Of a DNA stretch of 64,000 bases, positions 60,472 to 64,000 are shown piece by piece; position 1 is the first letter of the stretch; every line of letters starts with the position of its first letter. The position numbers and the translations under genes are program-made. The notes below the pieces were generated by a model. It saw nothing but the letters and a program-made list of their open reading frames with translations, was not told where the DNA came from and did not search any database. The DNA lies in assembly GCF_030818015.1 (NCBI RefSeq), contig NZ_JAUSZX010000003.1, positions 62,001 to 126,000 on the forward strand. Direction: 5' to 3'. The DNA is from Arthrobacter globiformis (GTDB lineage: Bacteria > Actinomycetota > Actinomycetes > Actinomycetales > Micrococcaceae).

Positions 60472-62892
60472 ATGCACTTGGTCAGCGGTGATCTGCGCGG
60501 ACGAGATGAGGACATTCAGGAGGTGCTGGAACTCCTGGAACAGGGGACCAGGCTGATCACTCTCGTCGGGATGGGGGGAGTGGGAAAGACCGTGCTCGCC
60601 CGCCAGGTTTTGCATCACGCCGTAGGCGCCGCCGCTGCCCAAAAGGCCTGGTTCGACTTCGAAGCCGAACGCTCCGGAGAGGAAACCCTGAAGCACCTCA
60701 GCGCGGGAGTCCGGCAGCTCATCGCAGAGAATCCTGACGGCAGCCCGGACGGTCCGCTGCTGATCGCCGTCGATACGTCCCCGACCGGGCCCGACCCCAC
60801 CGGGCTTATTCGTTCGCTCCTGGAGGACCACCCTGGGCTCCAGATCCTGGCCACCCGACGGGGCCGGTTCCGCCTCTCCTTGGAACGGCAGGTGACAGTG
60901 AAACCCCTCGCCTTGCCCGAGGCCGCTCCTCCAGCCGACAAACGTGAGTTGGAAGAATTTGTCCACAACAACTCAGCTGTCGCCCTCTTCGTTGAGCGGG
61001 TGCTCGCCCTGACCCCCGAAACCACGCTCGACAGGAACACCGTAACAGGCATGCTCGCGATCTGCCGGCGGCTCGGAGGGGTTCCATTGGCGCTGCAAAT
61101 GGCAGCCCTGAAAAGCAGCGTCCTCACTCCGGATGCTCTTCTTGCCGAGCTGGATCTGACGCTGGGCATCCTTGAGGACCTGGAACCTGGCATCCCTGCC
61201 AGACACCGGTCCATGATCGCCTGCCTTGCACCCAGCATCCGGCACCTCTCCCCGCCAGAGCAGGCGGTCTTGGCGGCTGTCGCTGAGTTTGAAGGCGGAT
61301 GCTCTCTGCAGACCCTTCGCACCCTGGAGCTGGGCAGCCATCCCTCCGGTGAGCCCGTTCAGCTCCTATCAGCCGCGGCCATGCTCGTGGAACAACAGTT
61401 GCTGCAAACCGTTCCTGCGCGGTCCGGCAGCAGCAGGTTCCAGGTGATGCCGCTGATACGCGATTATCTGATGACCACCAAGGAAATATCGCTCGGCTCA
61501 GCGGAGCGGCAAGGCCTGGCCCGTGTGCTCGTCGAGCAGTCACGCGCCATGGCCGCTGTCCGGGGTCCGGAAGCCGACCATGCCCGCACGTGGTTTGACG
61601 AGGAATACGCCAACCTGACGCAGGTCCTGAACTGGCTTATCGAAGCAAAGGAAATGTCCCAGGCAGCGGAGCTCGTTCAGGCCCTTTACCTGTACTGGCT
61701 GCACAGGGGCCTGATCGAAGAGGGCCTTGCAACCGTGGAACAGTTGCGTGCCGCAGGAGGATTGGATGCGCGCGGCCAAGCGCAGGTCCTGGGAACCGCC
61801 GGGGGGTTGCGGGCGCACCTCACGTCTTACACCAGCGCGCACGACGAACTTCAGAAGGCCGTCACCCTGTGGCGGTCGGTCGGCTCCCTCCCGGACCTTG
61901 CGGGCTCCCTCGTAGCCTTCTCCGCCGCAGCACTGGAAGTGGACGGCTTCCGGTCCGCAGAAGCAGCCCTCACCGAGGCCATGGAACTTTACACCAGGCT
62001 TGGCGACGGCTGGGCGCATGCCCGGGCACTTGCCCTCCTCGGCGCCGCCGCCGCCACCGATCCGCAGCGGGCCGAGTTGGCCAGAACCTGCCTGGAGGCC
62101 GCGTCAGCGGACCTCCTCTCCTTCGGAGACCAGGTGGCAGCCAGCCTCCCCATGGAACAGATAGGCCGGCTCCTCATCGATGACGGAGACTACGATCAGG
62201 CACACATGGTTCTCAACCACGGCCTTACCGAAAGCCGCAGCGTGGGAGACCAGGTGCAGACGTCCTCGCTCCTTAACCTGCTCGCACTCGTCGACACACT
62301 GACCAACCGGCCGGCCTTCGCAGCAGCAGGCTACTTTGAGAGCCTCCAGATCGCCGTAAGACTCGGCCTAAAGGCCAGGGCAGTGTGGTGCCTGGAAGGC
62401 CTCGCCGAATCCTTTGGCAGTCTCAACGAACACACCCTCGCCTCCACCGCCGCCGCCTCGGCAGCGATCATCCGCGGTGATCTGGGGTTGGAATACTGGG
62501 TGGAATTCTGCTGCCCGCGGCGCCCGAGCACCCCTGCGCCCAAACCCACCACACGAGCCACCCGGCTAGCTGCCCTTGGCGGCAGCGCCTGGCCACCTCA
62601 ACAGATACTCGCCCAGGCACCCCAGCGCCTCTTGGACCTGATGGAGCCCCCAACTCCAGCGGCATGTCCCCGCGCACCGGAAAAAAGCCCCGATGGGCTG
62701 ACCCGGCGCGAAATCGAAATCCTGGGCCTGGTCGCCAGCGGCTTCACCAACCGGGACATTGCCGCGAACCTGGTCATCAGCATCGACACCGTTGGACGCC
62801 ACATCAGCAACCTGTACCGGAAGATCGGCGCGCGTGGAAGGGCTGATGCCACGGCCTACGCCTGGCGCATGAACCTCGTGGCGGGTAATTAG
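60472..62892 (+). CDS. STAND ATPase LuxR-family regulator
   Basis: An 806-aa regulator of the STAND type. Residues ~25-260 are an NB-ARC-like ATPase with Walker A GMGGVGKT (33-40), a Walker B-like LLIAVDTSP and ILATRRGRFRLSL; residues ~330-680 are TPR-like helical repeats; the last ~70 residues are a LuxR-type HTH (LTRREIEILGLVASGFTNRD, IAANLVISIDTVGRHISNLY). I chose the ATG at 60472, because GGAGGA stands 5 bp before it; a start at 60448 is possible. It is divergent from the two-component monooxygenase (190 bp between starts), so it probably activates that operon when it senses a pathway-related signal. Confidence 0.85.
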   Translation: MHLVSGDLRGRDEDIQEVLELLEQGTRLITLVGMGGVGKTVLARQVLHHAVGAAAAQKAWFDFEAERSGEETLKHLSAGVRQLIAENPDGSPDGPLLIAVDTSPTGPDPTGLIRSLLEDHPGLQILATRRGRFRLSLERQVTVKPLALPEAAPPADKRELEEFVHNNSAVALFVERVLALTPETTLDRNTVTGMLAICRRLGGVPLALQMAALKSSVLTPDALLAELDLTLGILEDLEPGIPARHRSMIACLAPSIRHLSPPEQAVLAAVAEFEGGCSLQTLRTLELGSHPSGEPVQLLSAAAMLVEQQLLQTVPARSGSSRFQVMPLIRDYLMTTKEISLGSAERQGLARVLVEQSRAMAAVRGPEADHARTWFDEEYANLTQVLNWLIEAKEMSQAAELVQALYLYWLHRGLIEEGLATVEQLRAAGGLDARGQAQVLGTAGGLRAHLTSYTSAHDELQKAVTLWRSVGSLPDLAGSLVAFSAAALEVDGFRSAEAALTEAMELYTRLGDGWAHARALALLGAAAATDPQRAELARTCLEAASADLLSFGDQVAASLPMEQIGRLLIDDGDYDQAHMVLNHGLTESRSVGDQVQTSSLLNLLALVDTLTNRPAFAAAGYFESLQIAVRLGLKARAVWCLEGLAESFGSLNEHTLASTAAASAAIIRGDLGLEYWVEFCCPRRPSTPAPKPTTRATRLAALGGSAWPPQQILAQAPQRLLDLMEPPTPAACPRAPEKSPDGLTRREIEILGLVASGFTNRDIAANLVISIDTVGRHISNLYRKIGARGRADATAYAWRMNLVAGN

Positions 62893-63089
62893 GAGGACCT
62901 GGAAGGCGGCGCCCCTTCGTCCTTGCCGCTCCTATCCCAGGAGTCGGCCCCCTCTAACTTTCATCGCGGTGCGCTGCGGTGAGATGGTCCAGATGCTGAC
63001 CGCACGCATTGAACTGCTCTGGTGCTCGCCCAAAGCCGGGCGTAGATTCGAGGAGCATGAGGCTTGGTCACCTCAAAGAGGAGCTTGCG

Positions 63090-64000
63090 ATGGCCGGATG
63101 GAATGCAGACAACGCGGCGGGGCCAATCGGGCAGGGTGCCGTGACACTGGTGGAGGGATCGTCATTCTGCATATCCCTCCAGAATGGGGACATCTTCCCT
63201 CACCATCCTCACGGCGTCTTCCATCTGGACACCAGGATTCTGTCCCGCTGGTGCCTGACGATCAACGGCCAGCCGATGGAGGCCCTTGGCGCGTGGACAC
63301 CTTCTCCCTATCAGGGAAGCTACATTGGCAGGGCCATCCGGTCCGACGGGAGGGCCGATAGTCCGCTGTCCGTTGAGCGCAGGCGCAAACTGGGAGCTGG
63401 CCTTCTAGAGGACATCATCATCCACAATTACGCATTGGGGCCGGCCGCCTGCGAAGTCGCACTGTCTGTTGATGCAGATTTCGCCGATCTTTTTGAGGTC
63501 AAGGACGGGCGCTTCCACCGGCAATGGACGCAGACCAGGCGGTTCGAGGACGGTGCAGTGAGGCTGGAGGCAGTTTGGCAGGATGTCCGGAAGGGGGTTG
63601 TCGTCACGGCTCCCGACGGCAAAGCCAGCGCCGACGGCCTTCACTTCCAGACAGTCATACCTGCACAGGGGGAGTGGAACGTCCGGGTCGCCGTGGTCCC
63701 GGTGTTGGAGGGCGTCGAGCCGTCCTTGCCATCCATGGACGACGGCCCGGAAGCTATCTCACCCCAGGACCGGCGCCGGCAGTCCTGGGTAGCCAGCATC
63801 CCTCCTGTCCGGATAGGAAACCCTTCCCTCCAGCGCATTCACGAGCGCAGCTACGCTGACATCGGAGCCTTGCGCATCACCGATCCGCAGAACCCCGACC
63901 GTATGGTCGTTGCCGCCGGAGCGCCGTGGTTCATGGCATTGTTTGGCCGTGACTCATTACTCGCCTCCTTCATGGTGATGCCCATCAACGCACCGCTGGC
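63090..64000 (+). CDS. Glycogen-debranching-like glucosidase, N-terminal part
   Basis: A frame running to the window edge and open at its 3' end. It starts at an ATG at 63090 (GAGGAG 9 bp before) or at 63057. The sequence MAGWNADNAAGPIGQG, VTLVEGSSFCISLQNGD, HHPHGVFHLDTRILSRW and later AGAPWFMALFGRDSLLAS match the N-terminal and catalytic-domain start of actinobacterial amylo-alpha-1,6-glucosidase-like proteins (GH15/GDE superfamily). The role would be in carbohydrate storage or trehalose-type metabolism. It is not evidently linked to the catabolic cluster. Confidence 0.8.
   Translation, partial: MAGWNADNAAGPIGQGAVTLVEGSSFCISLQNGDIFPHHPHGVFHLDTRILSRWCLTINGQPMEALGAWTPSPYQGSYIGRAIRSDGRADSPLSVERRRKLGAGLLEDIIIHNYALGPAACEVALSVDADFADLFEVKDGRFHRQWTQTRRFEDGAVRLEAVWQDVRKGVVVTAPDGKASADGLHFQTVIPAQGEWNVRVAVVPVLEGVEPSLPSMDDGPEAISPQDRRRQSWVASIPPVRIGNPSLQRIHERSYADIGALRITDPQNPDRMVVAAGAPWFMALFGRDSLLASFMVMPINAPL

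Overview
This window reads as part of a large plasmid (or an integrated plasmid-like element) of a high-GC actinobacterium, most probably Arthrobacter or a close relative in the Micrococcaceae. The evidence is the SCO6880-type actinobacterial type IV secretion operon, an Lsr2 relative, an EspR-like regulator, AGGAGG-type ribosome sites on high-GC genes, and a catabolic cluster built like those on Arthrobacter plasmids. I saw no rRNA, tRNA or CRISPR array.

Layout. (1) 1-6.6 kb is a lower-GC accessory island: an Mrr-type restriction enzyme, an EcsC-like hydrophobic protein, an overlapping pair made of an EACC1-like small protein and an HExxH metallopeptidase, a 24-bp motif present three times, and a serine-recombinase pseudogene bracketed by a 53-bp direct repeat. 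(2) 6.5-11.5 kb is the plasmid maintenance core: ParA, a ribbon-helix-helix-like ParB partner, 12-bp phased repeats on both sides of the pair, and a primase-domain replication protein with an attenuator-like leader. (3) 11.7-14.7 kb is a module of an EspR-like regulator, an ImmA/IrrE-like protease and a seven-helix membrane protein, facing an alpha/beta hydrolase. (4) 14.8-26.2 kb is a one-strand conjugation operon: cell-wall hydrolase, VirB2-, VirB6- and VirB8-like proteins, SCO6880, VirB4 and VirD4 ATPases. No relaxase is visible. (5) 26.7-42.1 kb is a mixed segment: a TetR regulator, a damaged Lsr2, a loose signalling cluster (response regulator, Hpt-like protein, degenerate EAL protein), two tiny membrane proteins, a multicopper oxidase and a stress membrane protein; its right part holds a thiolase and a two-subunit CoA transferase.

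(6) 42.3-62.9 kb is a catabolic cluster for an aromatic or heteroaromatic compound whose identity I cannot name. A FadR-type regulator (42.4 kb) sits among AT-rich palindromic sites that recur before two minus-strand operons. Operon 1 carries a fumarylacetoacetase-family hydrolase, an extradiol dioxygenase, a YciI-flavin monooxygenase fusion, a SnoaL-like protein and an aromatic-acid MFS permease. Operon 2 carries an SsuABC-like ABC importer, DoxX, second copies of the hydrolase and dioxygenase, a dienelactone hydrolase and malate synthase. The hydrolase-dioxygenase block is a nearly perfect 1.89-kb direct duplication. A two-component flavin monooxygenase (its reductase gene carries a frameshift) lies divergent from a large STAND/LuxR regulator. 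The inferred flow is import, ring hydroxylation, extradiol cleavage, FAH-type C-C hydrolysis, then CoA transferase, thiolase and malate synthase into central metabolism. (7) The right edge holds the start of a glycogen-debranching-like glucosidase.

Genes were read by eye from translated frames. Family names are recognition calls without database support.
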